DNA from: Sphingosinicella sp. BN140058
GTDB taxonomy: Bacteria; Pseudomonadota; Alphaproteobacteria; Sphingomonadales; Sphingomonadaceae
Direction: 5' to 3'
DNA length: 64,000 nt
Assembly (NCBI RefSeq): GCF_004135585.1
Contig: NZ_CP035501.1
Coordinates: 186,001-250,000, forward strand
The notes below the pieces were generated by a model. It was not told where the DNA came from. It was given only the letters and a program-made list of their open reading frames with translations, and did not search any database. This document shows positions 16,947-26,547 of this stretch, piece after piece. How positions within the stretch are numbered: position 1 is the first letter of the stretch; every line of letters starts with the position of its first letter. Made by a program: the position numbers and the translations under genes.

Positions 16947-17677
16947 CCGCCGTTTCGCCAATGCCGGATCAGCAGGACGATGCCGACCAGAGTCAGCACC
17001 GCCAGCCCATACCAGGTGAGCGCATAGGAAAGATGCGTGTTGCGGAACCGGATCTGGGTCATCCCGCCCCGCGGCCACCCGCCCGGGTTGGAGGCGCCAC
17101 CGGCATCGAGAAAATAGGGCGCAGCGCCCGTGAGCCCGCGTGCGCGCGCGATCGCGGCAACGTCGCGCGAATACCAGCGATTGTTCGGGGCATCGTTGCT
17201 GCGCAGGAACGCGCCGCCGGGTTCGCTCAGGCGCAACAGGCCGCTGACGGTCACTGCGCCCGCTGACTGACCCTGACGGCGAGTCGCGGCATCGCGACGA
17301 TCCTGCGGGACGAACCCGCGATTGACGAGGAGAGTGAAGCCGCGATCGGTTTCAAGCGGAGTCAGCACCCAGAAGCCTGGTCCGAGCTCCGTCACCGCCT
17401 GCACCAGAGTCTCGCGGTCGTGCCGGAAGCGGCCGCGCGCGTGGATTTTCAGATATTCGGCCGTGCGGGCATCGAGATGCGGCCAGGTCAGAGGCCCCGG
17501 GGCCGGTACCGGCCGCGCATGAACCCGGGCGTCCACCCGGGCGATGAGATCGAGCTTCCAGGCGCGGCGCTCGATCTGCCAGCTGCCGAGTGCGACGAAC
17601 CCGGCGAGCAGCGCCAGCCCGAGGGCGAGCAGAAGGGCGAACGTCAGCCGAGACCGCCGTCCGCCCGTTTCCGTCAC
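16943..17677 (-). CDS. SURF1-family oxidase assembly protein
   Basis: A 244-residue SURF1 protein with a transmembrane helix at each end (TFALLLALGLALLAGFVALG; ALTWYGLAVLTLVGIVLLIRH) and a periplasmic domain between. Family motifs are LGSWQIERRAWK after TM1, FWVLTPLETDRGFTLLVNRGFVP, and RNTHLSYALTWYGLA at the C-terminus. SURF1 proteins deliver haem to haem-copper oxidases. Here it overlaps cyoD by a GTGA junction and so probably serves the bo3-type quinol oxidase, like the quinol-oxidase-specific Surf1 of Paracoccus. GTG is the start; a longer frame would run through cyoD. Confidence 0.9.
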   Translation of the reverse strand: MTETGGRRSRLTFALLLALGLALLAGFVALGSWQIERRAWKLDLIARVDARVHARPVPAPGPLTWPHLDARTAEYLKIHARGRFRHDRETLVQAVTELGPGFWVLTPLETDRGFTLLVNRGFVPQDRRDAATRRQGQSAGAVTVSGLLRLSEPGGAFLRSNDAPNNRWYSRDVAAIARARGLTGAAPYFLDAGGASNPGGWPRGGMTQIRFRNTHLSYALTWYGLAVLTLVGIVLLIRHWRNGG

Positions 17678-18045
17678 GGCATTGCGCTCATCTGTTCGGG
17701 CGTCGGCATCATGTTGACGTTCAAATGATGCATCACCCACAATGATCCGCCCAGCGTGATCAGCACGACGACGATGGTGAACACCAGCGCCATCATCGTC
17801 CAGCCACCCTCGGAGCGCGTATTCATGTGCAGGAAGTAGATCATGTGGACCACGATCTGCACCAGGGCGGCGCCGAGCACCAGCAGAGCCGTCGTCTGCC
17901 GATCGAGGCTTCCGGTCATCACCAGCGCGAACGGGATCGCGGTCAGCACGACCGACAGGGCGAAGCCGATCAGATAGGATCCGCGGGTGCCGTGCGCTTC
18001 GCCGCTGCCGTGGGTGCCGTGGGCGTGCGTATCGTGAGCGCTCAT
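17674..18045 (-). CDS. cyoD: cytochrome o ubiquinol oxidase subunit IV
   Basis: A 123-residue small subunit with a His-rich N-terminal leader (MSAHDTHAHGTHGSGEAHGT) and three membrane helices (YLIGFALSVVLTAIPFALVM, ALLVLGAALVQIVVHMIYFL, MMALVFTIVVVLITLGGSLWV). VHMIYFLHM is the family signature. The ATG overlaps the cyoC stop (TGATG) and its own stop overlaps surf1. It is longer at the N-terminus than E. coli CyoD because of the His-rich leader. Confidence 0.92.
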   Translation of the reverse strand: MSAHDTHAHGTHGSGEAHGTRGSYLIGFALSVVLTAIPFALVMTGSLDRQTTALLVLGAALVQIVVHMIYFLHMNTRSEGGWTMMALVFTIVVVLITLGGSLWVMHHLNVNMMPTPEQMSAMP

Positions 18046-18671
18046 CACAGAACTCCGAGCAGGTAAACGAAGGTGAAGACGCCGATCCAGACAACGTCGA
18101 GGAAGTGCCAGAACATGCTGAGGCACATCAGACGGCGACGATTGGCCTCGATCAGGCCGCGCTTGCCGACCTGGATCATCAGCACGACCAGCCAGATCAG
18201 GCCGAAGGTGACGTGGAGGCCGTGCGTACCGACGAGCGTGAAGAAGCTCGACAGGAAGGCGCTGGTCTGCGGCGTCGCCCCTTCGTGGATCATGTGCGAG
18301 AATTCGAACAGTTCGATGCCGATGAAGGCCGCGCCGAACAAGCCGGTGATCGCCAGCCAGATCTGGGTCTCGCGAATGCGATCCTTTTCCATCGCCAGCA
18401 TCGCGAAGCCGTAGGTGATCGAGGACAGCAGCAGCATCGCCGTGTTGAGCGCAACCAGCGGCAGATCGAACAACTCACGGGGCGTCGGCCCGCCCGCATA
18501 GGCCGTGCTGAGCACGCCGAAGGTCGCGAACAGAACCGCGAAGATCAGGCAGTCGCTCATCAGGTACATCCAGAAGCCGAAGGCGGTGCTCCCTTCCGGA
18601 TGGTGATCCTCCTCGATCATGTAGAAGGAGGCGGGGGTAGCCGGCGCGTGCGCCGGAGCATTGGCAGTCAT
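18045..18671 (-). CDS. cyoC: cytochrome o ubiquinol oxidase subunit III
   Basis: A 208-residue subunit III with five membrane helices. Recognisable segments are FGFWMYLMSDCLIFAVLFA, LFEFSHMI, FFTLVGTHGLHVTFGLIWL and CLSMFWHFLDVVWIGVFTFV, as in CyoC. The ATG at 18671 has GGAGGC just upstream and overlaps the cyoB stop region; an in-frame TTG two codons earlier is less likely. It stabilises the core subunit I. Confidence 0.95.
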   Translation of the reverse strand: MTANAPAHAPATPASFYMIEEDHHPEGSTAFGFWMYLMSDCLIFAVLFATFGVLSTAYAGGPTPRELFDLPLVALNTAMLLLSSITYGFAMLAMEKDRIRETQIWLAITGLFGAAFIGIELFEFSHMIHEGATPQTSAFLSSFFTLVGTHGLHVTFGLIWLVVLMIQVGKRGLIEANRRRLMCLSMFWHFLDVVWIGVFTFVYLLGVL

Positions 18672-18673
18672 GG

Positions 18674-20746
18674 TCAAGCCTCCGCCGGCGCCGGACCCGA
18701 GCCGAAGCTGGGGCGATCCTGGTCGCGCGGACTGTCGGGATTGCGAAGGGCGGCGGTCTCCAGCAGGCGCGTGCGCGCCTCCTCTGTCCGGGTCACCTCG
18801 TCCGCCGGGATGTAGTAATCGCGATCATAATTGAACGTGTGCCAGATCGCGACGCCGACGATCGCGGCGAAGCTCAGCACCGCAAGCCACCACATGTACC
18901 ACACCATGGCCACGGCGAAGACGACGCTGAGGCCGGCGAGGATGACGCCCGTGCCCGTATCCTTGGGCATGTGGATGGCGCGGTAGCCGCCGACCGGGCG
19001 CTCATGGCCGCGACGCTTCATGTCGTACCAGGCGTCGAGATCATGCGTCACCGGCGTGAAAGCGAAGTTGTACTGCGGCGGCGGCGACGAGGTTGACCAT
19101 TCCAGCGTGCGACCGTCCCACGGATCGCCGGTGAAGTCGCGCAATTCCTCGCGCTTCCAAATCGACCAGGCGAACTGGACGAGCATGCACAGGATACCGC
19201 AGAAGATCAGCAGCGCGCCGATCGCCGCGATCACGAACCAGATCTGGAGCGAGGGATCGTCGAAGTGGCGCAGGCGGCGGGTGATGCCCATCAGCCCAAG
19301 CACGTAGAGCGGCGTGAAGGCGACCCAGAAGCCGACCACCCAGAACCAGAAGCTGGCGCGCCCCCAGCCCTCGTGGAGACGGAAGCCGAACGCCTTCGGC
19401 CACCAGTAATTGATCCCAGCGAACAGGCCGAACAGCACGCCCCCGATGATCACGTTGTGGAAGTGGGCGATCAGGAACAGCGAGTTGTGGAGCACGAAAT
19501 CGGCCGGCGGCACGGCGAGCAGCACGCCTGTCATGCCGCCGATGACGAAGGTGAGCATGAACGCGACGGTCCACATCATCGGCAGCTCGAACCGTATCCG
19601 GCCGCGGTACATGGTGAAAAGCCAGTTGAAGATCTTGGCGCCGGTCGGGATCGAGATCACCATCGTGGTGATGCCGAAGAAACTGTTCACCGAGGCGCCC
19701 GAACCCATCGTGAAGAAGTGATGGAGCCAGACCAGGTAGGACAGGATGGTGATGACCACCGTCGCGTAGACCATCGACGTATAGCCGAACAGGCGCTTGC
19801 CGCAGAAGGTCGAGACGACTTCGGAGAAGATGCCGAAGGCGGGCAGAATGAGGATGTACACCTCCGGGTGACCCCAGATCCAAATGAGGTTGATGTACAT
19901 CATCGGGTTGCCCCCGTTGACGTTGGTGAAGAAGTTGAAGCCCATGTAGCGATCGAGCGACAGCAAGACGAGCGTCGCCGTCAGCACCGGGAAGCTGGCG
20001 ACGATCAGGATGTTGCTGCACAGTGACGTCCAGCAGAAGACCGGCATCTTCATCATCGTCATGCCGGGCGCGCGCATCTTCACGATCGTCGCGATCAGGT
20101 TGATGCCCGACAAAGTCGTTCCGACGCCGGCCACCTGCAGTGCCCATATATAGTAATCGACGCCGGTATCGGGGCTGAAATCGAGCCCGGAGAGCGGCGG
20201 ATAAGCGAGCCAGCCGGTGCGGGCGAACTCGCCGACGAACAGCGACATCATGATCACGATGGCGCCGCCGGTGGTCATCCAGAAGCTGAAATTGTTGAGG
20301 AACGGAAAGGCGACGTCGCGGGCGCCGATCTGCAGCGGGATCAGATAGTTCATGATCCCGGTGATCAGCGGCATCGCAACGAAGAAGATCATGATCACCC
20401 CGTGCGCGGTGAAGACCTGATCATAATGGTGCGCGTTCAGATAGCCCTGATTCTCGCCGAACGCGATCGCCTGCTGGCCGCGCATCATCAGTGCATCGGC
20501 GAAGCCGCGCAGCAACATCACGATGCCGAGGACCATGTACATGATGCCGACCTTCTTGTGGTCGACGCTGGTGAACCATTCCTTCCAGAGATAGGTCCAA
20601 AGCTTGAAGTAGGTGATCGCCGCGAACAGCGCGACGCCGCCGAGCACCACGCCGGCAAAGGTCGCGACGATGATCGGCTCGTGCAACGGGAAGGATTCGA
20701 GCGTCAGGCGACCGAAGATGGTCTTGAGGAAATCGGAGCTGGACAT
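18674..20746 (-). CDS. cyoB: cytochrome o ubiquinol oxidase subunit I
   Basis: The 690-residue catalytic subunit reduces O2 to water with ubiquinol electrons and pumps protons across the inner membrane. The quinol-site residues are visible in [15 protein letters not shown] and [15 protein letters not shown]. The proton-channel/copper-B motif [15 protein letters not shown] is intact, and [11 protein letters not shown] and [14 protein letters not shown] carry copper and haem ligands. It is somewhat longer than E. coli CyoB (663), mostly in the cytoplasmic C-terminal tail ending GSGPAPAEA. It is 8 bp after cyoA. No haem O synthase (cyoE) gene is present in the window. Confidence 0.97.
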   Translation of the reverse strand: MSSSDFLKTIFGRLTLESFPLHEPIIVATFAGVVLGGVALFAAITYFKLWTYLWKEWFTSVDHKKVGIMYMVLGIVMLLRGFADALMMRGQQAIAFGENQGYLNAHHYDQVFTAHGVIMIFFVAMPLITGIMNYLIPLQIGARDVAFPFLNNFSFWMTTGGAIVIMMSLFVGEFARTGWLAYPPLSGLDFSPDTGVDYYIWALQVAGVGTTLSGINLIATIVKMRAPGMTMMKMPVFCWTSLCSNILIVASFPVLTATLVLLSLDRYMGFNFFTNVNGGNPMMYINLIWIWGHPEVYILILPAFGIFSEVVSTFCGKRLFGYTSMVYATVVITILSYLVWLHHFFTMGSGASVNSFFGITTMVISIPTGAKIFNWLFTMYRGRIRFELPMMWTVAFMLTFVIGGMTGVLLAVPPADFVLHNSLFLIAHFHNVIIGGVLFGLFAGINYWWPKAFGFRLHEGWGRASFWFWVVGFWVAFTPLYVLGLMGITRRLRHFDDPSLQIWFVIAAIGALLIFCGILCMLVQFAWSIWKREELRDFTGDPWDGRTLEWSTSSPPPQYNFAFTPVTHDLDAWYDMKRRGHERPVGGYRAIHMPKDTGTGVILAGLSVVFAVAMVWYMWWLAVLSFAAIVGVAIWHTFNYDRDYYIPADEVTRTEEARTRLLETAALRNPDSPRDQDRPSFGSGPAPAEA

Positions 20747-20754
20747 ACTGGCTC

Positions 20755-21837
20755 TCAGGCGTGCGCCGCGGCGGCCGGGCCGACGGGCTTGAGGAAGGTG
20801 AGATCGCGATTGGCCGGGTGCCCGGGCTGACGGACTCCGGGCGCGTGGTCCTGGCGCGGCGGCGCCGTCATGTGTGGGCCGCTGCCCTTTTCATGCGGTT
20901 CCTTTTCGAGCGCACCCTCGGCCTTGTGCCCGCCATGGCCGTGGCCGCCGCAGGGCCGGCCTGGCTCGACGCACTGGCCGACAATGCGATCGAAGAGGCC
21001 GGGCTGGACGATCGAGAAGCGCCGCACCGGCTCGCGCTCGGACGGTTTGGCGAGTTCGAGATAGGTCGGCGCGTCGGCCTTGCCGCCGCCTTGCCTGACC
21101 CCCTGCACCCACGTGGCGAAGCCGGCTTCGTCGACTCCGGTCATCCGGAACTTCATGTCGGAGAAGCCGGCGCCGCTGTAGTTTGACGAGATGCCCTCGA
21201 ACTGGCCGGGCTTGTTGAGCACGGCGTGGAGCTTCGTCTCCATTCCCGGCATTGCGTAGATCATTCCGGCGAGCGCCGGCGCGTAGAAGCTGTTCATCAC
21301 GCTGGACGCGGTGAGCCGGAAGCGGAGCGGCCGGTCGACCGGAACGACGAGTTCGTTAACAGTCGCGATCCCCTGTTCGGGATAGATGAACAGCCACTTC
21401 CAATCGAGCGCAACGACCTGCACTTCGAGCGGCTTGGCATCGGCCGGAACCGGCCGCCCTTCCGCGATTCGCCCGATCGGCCGATAGGGATCGAGCAGGT
21501 GGGTGCTCGTCCATGTCAGTGCGCCGAGCGCGATGATGATCAGCAAGGGGGCGCCCCAGATCGCGAGCTCCAGCATCGTCGAGTGATCGAAATCCGGATC
21601 GTAGGTCGCCGGAGTCTTGCGCGTCGCGCGGTAGCGGATCGCGAAGATAACGGTGAGCGCCATCACCGGAACGATGATGAGCAGCATCAGGGCGGTCGAG
21701 ATGAGGACGAGATCGCGCTGCTGGGCGGCGACGTCTCCTGCGGGGTTCATGACGACCCAGTCGCAGCCGCCGAGCAACGGCAGCGCGAGAACGGGAAGGA
21801 TTCGGTGTGTGATCGATCGAAGCATGGCGCGCGTCAT
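20755..21837 (-). CDS. cyoA: cytochrome o ubiquinol oxidase subunit II (lipoprotein) with His-rich tail
   Basis: A 360-residue subunit II. A lipoprotein signal ends in LPLLGGC, followed by two membrane helices and a cupredoxin domain. The CuA ligands are absent ([12 protein letters not shown] replaces the Cys motif), confirming a quinol rather than a cytochrome c oxidase. The family segments [22 protein letters not shown] and [14 protein letters not shown] are present. Residues ~285-360 form an extra tail rich in His, Gly and Pro ([25 protein letters not shown]), not seen in E. coli CyoA (315 aa). ATGs at 21837 and 21825 are both possible starts. Confidence 0.94.
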   Translation of the reverse strand: MTRAMLRSITHRILPVLALPLLGGCDWVVMNPAGDVAAQQRDLVLISTALMLLIIVPVMALTVIFAIRYRATRKTPATYDPDFDHSTMLELAIWGAPLLIIIALGALTWTSTHLLDPYRPIGRIAEGRPVPADAKPLEVQVVALDWKWLFIYPEQGIATVNELVVPVDRPLRFRLTASSVMNSFYAPALAGMIYAMPGMETKLHAVLNKPGQFEGISSNYSGAGFSDMKFRMTGVDEAGFATWVQGVRQGGGKADAPTYLELAKPSEREPVRRFSIVQPGLFDRIVGQCVEPGRPCGGHGHGGHKAEGALEKEPHEKGSGPHMTAPPRQDHAPGVRQPGHPANRDLTFLKPVGPAAAAHA

Positions 21838-21937
21838 CTAGGGCGCGTTGCCGCGCTGCAGCATTGGACAGTTTGTCCTATCCCCCCGGCCCCCGATTGG
21901 GCGTTATGCGCGCCGTCATGATCAGGATATCCCGCCC

Positions 21938-23269
21938 ATGACCGCCACCGCCACGCTCCCATCCGAAGCGATCCAGCAGGACGCAGCCGCCGTCAACGCA
22001 CCGTCGCATGCGCCGGCACCCGCGGAAATCGCGGTCGGCGTGATCATCGGCCGGACATCCGAATTCTTCGACTTCTTCGTCTATGCGATCGCGTCGGTGC
22101 TGGTCTTCCCGTCGCTGGTCTTCCCCTATGTCGATGCGCTGACCGGAACGATCTATTCGTTCGCGATCTTCGCGCTCGCCTTCACCGCACGCCCGCTCGG
22201 CACCCTGATCTTCATGTGGATCGATCGTGAGCAGGGCCGCGTCGTCAAGCTGACCACCGCTTTGTTCCTGCTCGGCGGATCGACGATGGCCCTGGCCTTC
22301 CTGCCCGGCCATGCGGAGATCGGCGCGGCCTCGGCGGTGTTGCTCGCCTTGTTCCGGATCGGTCAGGGCCTTGCACTTGCCGGCGCATGGGACGGGCTGC
22401 CGTCGCTGCTGTCGCTTCACGCCCCCAAGGGGCGGCGCGGCTGGTACGCCATGGTGCCGCAGCTCGGCGCCCCGCTCGGCCTGCTCGTCGCCAGCGGTCT
22501 TTTCGCCTTTTTCATCAGCACGCTGTCCGCGGCCGATTTCCTTGCCTGGGGATGGCGCTACCCCTTCTTCGTCGCGTTCGCGATCAACGTCGTCGCGCTC
22601 TTCGCACGGCTCCGGATCGTCGCCACGCCGGAATTCCAGAAATTGTTCGAGAGCCGGGATCTGCAGCCGACCCGCATCCGCGACACGCTGCGTGCGCACG
22701 GCAAGACGGTCGCGCTCGGCGCCTTCGCGCCGCTGGCAAGCTATGCTCTGTTCCATCTCGTCACCGTGTTCCCGCTGAGCTGGATCGTGCTGTTCACCCG
22801 TGAGGCGCCAGTGCGCTTCCTGGTGATCGAGATGATCGCGGCAGTGGTCGGCGTGTTCGCGATCCTGGCCTCCGGCGTGATCGCGGACCGGCTCGGCCGG
22901 CGCGCATTGCTGGCCGTCTCGGCCGCGCTGATCGCCGCTTATAGCGGCTTCGCGCCGCAACTGCTCGACAGCGGCGAAGTCGGACAGACGGCCTATACCG
23001 TCCTCGGCTTCATCCTGCTCGGCCTCGCCTTCGGCCAGTCCTCCGGAGTGATGGCGTCGAGCTTCTCGGCGCAATATCGCTACACCGGCTCCGCGCTGAC
23101 GTCGGATCTCGGCTGGCTGATCGGCGCCGGTTTCGCGCCGCTTGTCGCCTTGCTGCTCGCCAGCCAGTTCGGGTTGATCGCGGCAGGCGCCTATTTGCTC
23201 TCCGGCGCCCTGTGCACCTTGCTGGCGCTGGCCATGAACGCGGAATTCGCCCGCCGCCACGTCGACTGA
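21938..23269 (+). CDS. MFS transporter, metabolite:H+ symporter type
   Basis: A 443-residue, 12-helix permease. The N-terminal signature GRTSEFFDFFVYAIASVLVFP and the conserved IFALAFTARPLGTLIFMWIDR resemble the metabolite:proton symporter group of the MFS, which imports organic acids and related solutes. A second cytoplasmic loop motif, GVIADRLGRRALL, sits after helix 8. It is divergent from cyoA across 100 bp, with the AraC regulator downstream. The substrate cannot be told from sequence. Confidence 0.85.
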   Translation: MTATATLPSEAIQQDAAAVNAPSHAPAPAEIAVGVIIGRTSEFFDFFVYAIASVLVFPSLVFPYVDALTGTIYSFAIFALAFTARPLGTLIFMWIDREQGRVVKLTTALFLLGGSTMALAFLPGHAEIGAASAVLLALFRIGQGLALAGAWDGLPSLLSLHAPKGRRGWYAMVPQLGAPLGLLVASGLFAFFISTLSAADFLAWGWRYPFFVAFAINVVALFARLRIVATPEFQKLFESRDLQPTRIRDTLRAHGKTVALGAFAPLASYALFHLVTVFPLSWIVLFTREAPVRFLVIEMIAAVVGVFAILASGVIADRLGRRALLAVSAALIAAYSGFAPQLLDSGEVGQTAYTVLGFILLGLAFGQSSGVMASSFSAQYRYTGSALTSDLGWLIGAGFAPLVALLLASQFGLIAAGAYLLSGALCTLLALAMNAEFARRHVD

Positions 23270-23301
23270 GCATTGCGCGGCACGATCCACGCCGGCGCGG
23301 A

Positions 23302-23339
23302 CCGGAGGACGCCGTCACCCCTGCAGCGGCGTCCTCCGG
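23302..23339 (+). terminator. 13-bp perfect inverted repeat after the MFS gene
   Basis: The arms CCGGAGGACGCCG and CGGCGTCCTCCGG flank a 12-base loop, 33 bases past the MFS stop. The stem is strong but no U-run follows. It is most likely a transcript end or 3'-stabilising hairpin. The rest of the 23270-23538 gap shows no gene. Confidence 0.5.
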
Positions 23340-23538
23340 CAATGTCGCGTGGCCAACCGATCCTAGAATCGGCGCTCCCCCCCGGATCGGCCACGACGCA
23401 CCGGACATCGTCCGCCGGTGCCTGCGCACAGGCGCATCGCGTTCGTCAACCGCATGCAAGCACAACCGAACAGACTGCTGGAAATTTGAGATAATCTGCG
23501 CGAAGCAGTGCCCAGGACAAGGGGCGCAGCAGCAAACG

Positions 23539-24582
23539 ATGGAGCAGGTGGCAGCGGGAGCGGTCCCGCATTTCGAGGTTTCGAGCGGCTCGGCCGGAAG
23601 CGATGCCGCCTTCGCCGCGTTCGCGCAGTCGGTCGAGGACGTCTTCGCCATCGCTCGGACCGGTACCGACGATTATCGGCTGGAGCTGCGTGCCTGGCAC
23701 CTCGGCACGCTGATGCTCGGAAGCTTCGACTCGTCGTCGCTCAGCTTCGAGCGCGCCCCTGCCCTCGTCGCCAGGAGCGGGCTCGATCACCTGCTGGTGC
23801 AGCTCTACGAGGCGGGCGGGTTCCAAGGCACCGCCGGCGAATACCCGATCGAAGTGGCGCCCGGCGACATCGTCGTGTTCGACCTGGCATCGACCCTGCA
23901 CACCCAGGCAAGCGACTTTCGCAACCTCTCGTTCCTGATCCCGCGCGCCTTCTTCGAGAGCCACCTCGACGATCCCGGGGCGCTGCATGGTATCGTACTC
24001 CGGCCGGACATGCCGCTCGCCGGGATTCTCGCAAGCTATTTCCGGGCCCTCGTCGAGCGGGTACCTGCCCTGCAGGCGGACGAGGCGATCGCGGCCGCCA
24101 AGGCGACTGCGGCGCTGGCGACCACCGTCCTCTGCACCTACGCGCAGGCCGATCGCCGCACCTCGCAGCCGATCCTCTCACCCTTCCGGGCCATCGCCCA
24201 GACGCTGGAGGCCGGGCTGCACGATCCCGAGCTCGACGCCGAGCAGGTGGCTGCGCGGCTCGGCATGTCGCGCGCCACCTTGTACCGGGTGTTCGAGCCG
24301 GTCGGCGGGGTCGCCGGCTACATCCGCCGGCGGCGGCTGAGCCGCGCCGCCCTCGCGCTGGCCGCACCGGAAAACGCCCGGCGCAAGATCGCAGAAATCT
24401 CCTACGAGAACGGCTTTGCCAGCGAAGCGACCTTCGCCCGCATCTTCCGCGCCACGTTCGGTCTCAGCCCGCGCGCTGCACGGGAGAGGAGTGCAGCCTT
24501 GTGGACGCTGCCGCAAGCGGCCGGCGGCGCGCCGGCCGATCCGCCCGAATTCGCGCGCTGGATGCGGACGCTGCGGGCCTGA
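23539..24582 (+). CDS. AraC-family transcriptional regulator
   Basis: A 347-residue regulator starting MEQVAAGAVPHFEV. Residues ~1-200 are a cupin-like AraC-binding domain (GLDHLLVQLYEAGGFQG, EVAPGDIVVFDLASTLHTQ). The C-terminal ~100 residues hold two helix-turn-helix units: LDAEQVAARLGMSRATLYRVF and the conserved KIAEISYENGFASEATFARIF followed by RATFGLSPRAARE. The frame is open upstream for ~110 codons, but the composition there is noise-like and the region contains the hairpin described above. It may control the neighbouring MFS gene. Confidence 0.88.
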   Translation: MEQVAAGAVPHFEVSSGSAGSDAAFAAFAQSVEDVFAIARTGTDDYRLELRAWHLGTLMLGSFDSSSLSFERAPALVARSGLDHLLVQLYEAGGFQGTAGEYPIEVAPGDIVVFDLASTLHTQASDFRNLSFLIPRAFFESHLDDPGALHGIVLRPDMPLAGILASYFRALVERVPALQADEAIAAAKATAALATTVLCTYAQADRRTSQPILSPFRAIAQTLEAGLHDPELDAEQVAARLGMSRATLYRVFEPVGGVAGYIRRRRLSRAALALAAPENARRKIAEISYENGFASEATFARIFRATFGLSPRAARERSAALWTLPQAAGGAPADPPEFARWMRTLRA

Positions 24583-24775
24583 GCCACAGGAACGGCGCCG
24601 TCGCGGCGACGGCGGCAAGTACCAGCATGGCGAGCAGCATCGAACCGATCGCAGCGTCGGTAAGCGCGCGGGCCGGTCCGTTCGACAAAATGAGGGCCGA
24701 CGTAATCGCGGCCGAACCGACGGCGATCAGCAGCGGCGCATTGGCGGAGAAGCGGCGGGCAATGGCGGTCTTCAT
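24464..24775 (-). CDS. small membrane protein (103 aa), 3' end overlapping the AraC gene
   Basis: The start MKTAIARRFSANAPLLIAVG is preceded by AGGGAGA at good spacing. Two hydrophobic helices are evident (LLIAVGSAAITSALIL and GSMLLAMLVLAAVAATAPFLWL). After these the frame runs antisense into the AraC coding end for about 119 bp, giving an Ala/Arg/Ser-rich tail (PAASASSARIRADRPARRRP) that may be only loosely constrained. No family is recognised. Confidence 0.6.
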   Translation of the reverse strand: MKTAIARRFSANAPLLIAVGSAAITSALILSNGPARALTDAAIGSMLLAMLVLAAVAATAPFLWLRPAASASSARIRADRPARRRPLAAASTRLHSSPVQRAG

Positions 24776-24961
24776 GGCGTGTCTCCCTGTTCGAGAAGAC
24801 TATCCGTCGATCCGGCTCTTCGGGGTAGACTGATAAGATCGACGCTTTCGTTCGAGGATCTTGAACAGCGCGACCTTCGCGCTCCGCTGGCAGCAACGCA
24901 CGCGGCGCAGCGAGGACGAACCCCGCTGCGCCAGGCGCTTACCAGACCGGTAGGAAAATGG

Positions 24962-25033
24962 TGGGCGTGGCAAGGATTGAACTTGCGACCCCTGCGATGT
25001 CAACACAGTGCTCTACCACTGAGCTACACGCCC
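24962..25033 (-). tRNA. tRNA-Val (anticodon GAC), CCA encoded
   Basis: The minus strand folds into a complete cloverleaf: acceptor GGGCGTG pairs with CACGCCC, D-arm GCTC-AGTGGTA-GAGC, anticodon stem CTGTG/CGCAG with loop TTGACAT (anticodon GAC, valine), variable GGGTC, and T-arm GCAAG-TTCAATC-CTTGC. The discriminator is A, and the next three bases (24961-24959) read CCA, so the 3' end is encoded. It lies directly downstream of cpdR. Confidence 0.97.
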
Positions 25034-25117
25034 ACTCGGGACCCCGTCGAAAGCTTCCGTCGGGAACCGCTGCGCAGCCCCTTAGCGGGCCGTTTTGCGC
25101 AGCGCAACAGCCTTTCC

Positions 25118-25495
25118 TCACAATCTTCCGTGCTGATCCTCGGTCTGGAAAAGGCGATCCACCTCGGCGACGAGATCGCGCAGATGGAAGGGCTTGGAGA
25201 GCACCTTGGCGGACGGCGCGGCGCGCCCCGCCTTGAGTGCGACCGCGGCGAACCCGGTGATGAACATGACCCGCATCTCGGGAGCGATGGCAGACGCTTT
25301 CTGCGCCAGTTCGATCCCGTCCATCTCCGGCATCACGATGTCGGTCAGCAGCAGGTCGAACGCACCGGGACCGACCAGCGGGAGCGCCGCCGTGCCGCGA
25401 TCGACGGCGACCACTTCATATCCCGATCGCTCCAGCGCCCGGGCGAGATAGGTGCGCATCGAATCATCGTCTTCGGCCAACAGGATTCTGATCAT
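25118..25495 (-). CDS. cpdR: CpdR-type single-domain response regulator
   Basis: A stand-alone receiver of 125 residues with no output domain. Acidic residues E8-D9-D10-D11, phospho-acceptor D52 in LLTDIVMPEMDG, T/A-containing MFITGFAAVALKAG and K in VLSKPFHLRDLV match the alphaproteobacterial CpdR signature almost word for word. In Caulobacter, unphosphorylated CpdR delivers substrates to and localises the ClpXP protease in cell-cycle control. The chosen ATG (MIRILLAEDDDSMR) matches the family's N-terminus; an upstream extension is not supported. The neighbouring N-formylglutamate amidohydrolase gene is divergent. Confidence 0.93.
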   Translation of the reverse strand: MIRILLAEDDDSMRTYLARALERSGYEVVAVDRGTAALPLVGPGAFDLLLTDIVMPEMDGIELAQKASAIAPEMRVMFITGFAAVALKAGRAAPSAKVLSKPFHLRDLVAEVDRLFQTEDQHGRL

Positions 25496-25650
25496 TTGAG
25501 CTCCGCTCGACGCCGGCACGATGCCGTCGGTCGTCACACTATATGCCGGAACGGGTTACGATTTTCCAGCAGCGCGGCGCGTTTTGCGGCCGTTCAGACG
25601 CGTGATTGCAATTGCGTGCCAAAAGCGCACTACTTATCGTCGAGAAGCAA

Positions 25651-26514
25651 ATGGCCGAGTCTCCCATCGCCACACCCTTTCGGCGCCTCGGCCCCGGCAG
25701 CCCGGCTTCTCCGGTGCTGCTGTCCGTGCCGCATGCCGGACGCGCTTATTCCGAGTCGCTGCTGCAATTCGCCCGCATCCCGCGTGCGCGCCTCGAGACG
25801 CTGGAAGACCGGCTCGTCGACCGCCTGGTCTGGCGGGCGGTCGAGAATGGTAACGCAGCACTCGTCGCCGACGTGCCGCGGGCCGAGATCGACCTCAACC
25901 GCGACGAACGCGAGCTCGATCCCGGCATGATCGTACCGCGCCCGGATCCGGCGACGATTCTCGATTCGCCGCGGATGCGCGGCGGGCTGGGGCTGGTGCC
26001 CGCGCGCATGGCCGGCGCCGGCGCCATCTGGCGCGACCGCATCCCCGCCCCGGAAATCTCTCGCCGGATCGAGACCATCCATCGCCCGTATCACCAGGCG
26101 CTGGCGGACGAGCTTGCCGCGCTTCATCACCGCTTCGGCATCGCGATCCTGCTCGATTGTCACTCGATGCCGCCTCGGATCGGCCGGGATCAGGCGGAGA
26201 TCGTCCTTGGCGACCGGCACGGCACCAGCATCGCGCTCGAACTGGTCGCGGCCGCCGAGGGCGCGGTGCGCGAGGCCGGGTTTTCCGTTGCCCGCAACGC
26301 GCCATATGCCGGAGGGCACATCACCGCGCTGCACGGGCGCCCCCGCGAGGGCATCCACGCCCTGCAGCTGGAGGTCGACCGCAGCCTGTATCTCGGTCCC
26401 GACCTGCGCAGCCCCGGCCCCGGCTTCGACCGCATCGCCAAGTTGATCGCCGCGATCGTCATCGCGCTCGAGGGCCAGGCATTCGCTCCGGCGCACGGCC
26501 TCGCCGCCGAGTGA
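25651..26514 (+). CDS. N-formylglutamate amidohydrolase
   Basis: This enzyme hydrolyses N-formyl-L-glutamate to formate and glutamate, the last step of one histidine-degradation route. The 287-residue protein starts MAESPIATPFRRLG. Family motifs are SVPHAGRAY, ADVPRAEIDLNRDERELDP, ILLDCHSMPPR with GGHITALHGRP, and the C-terminal HALQLEVDRSLYL. No other hut genes are nearby, so the physiological link here may be broader formyl-amino-acid turnover. Confidence 0.88.
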   Translation: MAESPIATPFRRLGPGSPASPVLLSVPHAGRAYSESLLQFARIPRARLETLEDRLVDRLVWRAVENGNAALVADVPRAEIDLNRDERELDPGMIVPRPDPATILDSPRMRGGLGLVPARMAGAGAIWRDRIPAPEISRRIETIHRPYHQALADELAALHHRFGIAILLDCHSMPPRIGRDQAEIVLGDRHGTSIALELVAAAEGAVREAGFSVARNAPYAGGHITALHGRPREGIHALQLEVDRSLYLGPDLRSPGPGFDRIAKLIAAIVIALEGQAFAPAHGLAAE

Positions 26515-26547
26515 AGCAGAGGCGATTGCAGCCTCCCACCTTCGAAC

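Noticed and set aside
25068..25104. A 9-bp inverted repeat (CGCTGCGCA / TGCGCAGCG) between cpdR and tRNA-Val
   Set aside because: It could be a cpdR transcript hairpin, but it has a long loop and no U-run, so it is not reported as a terminator.
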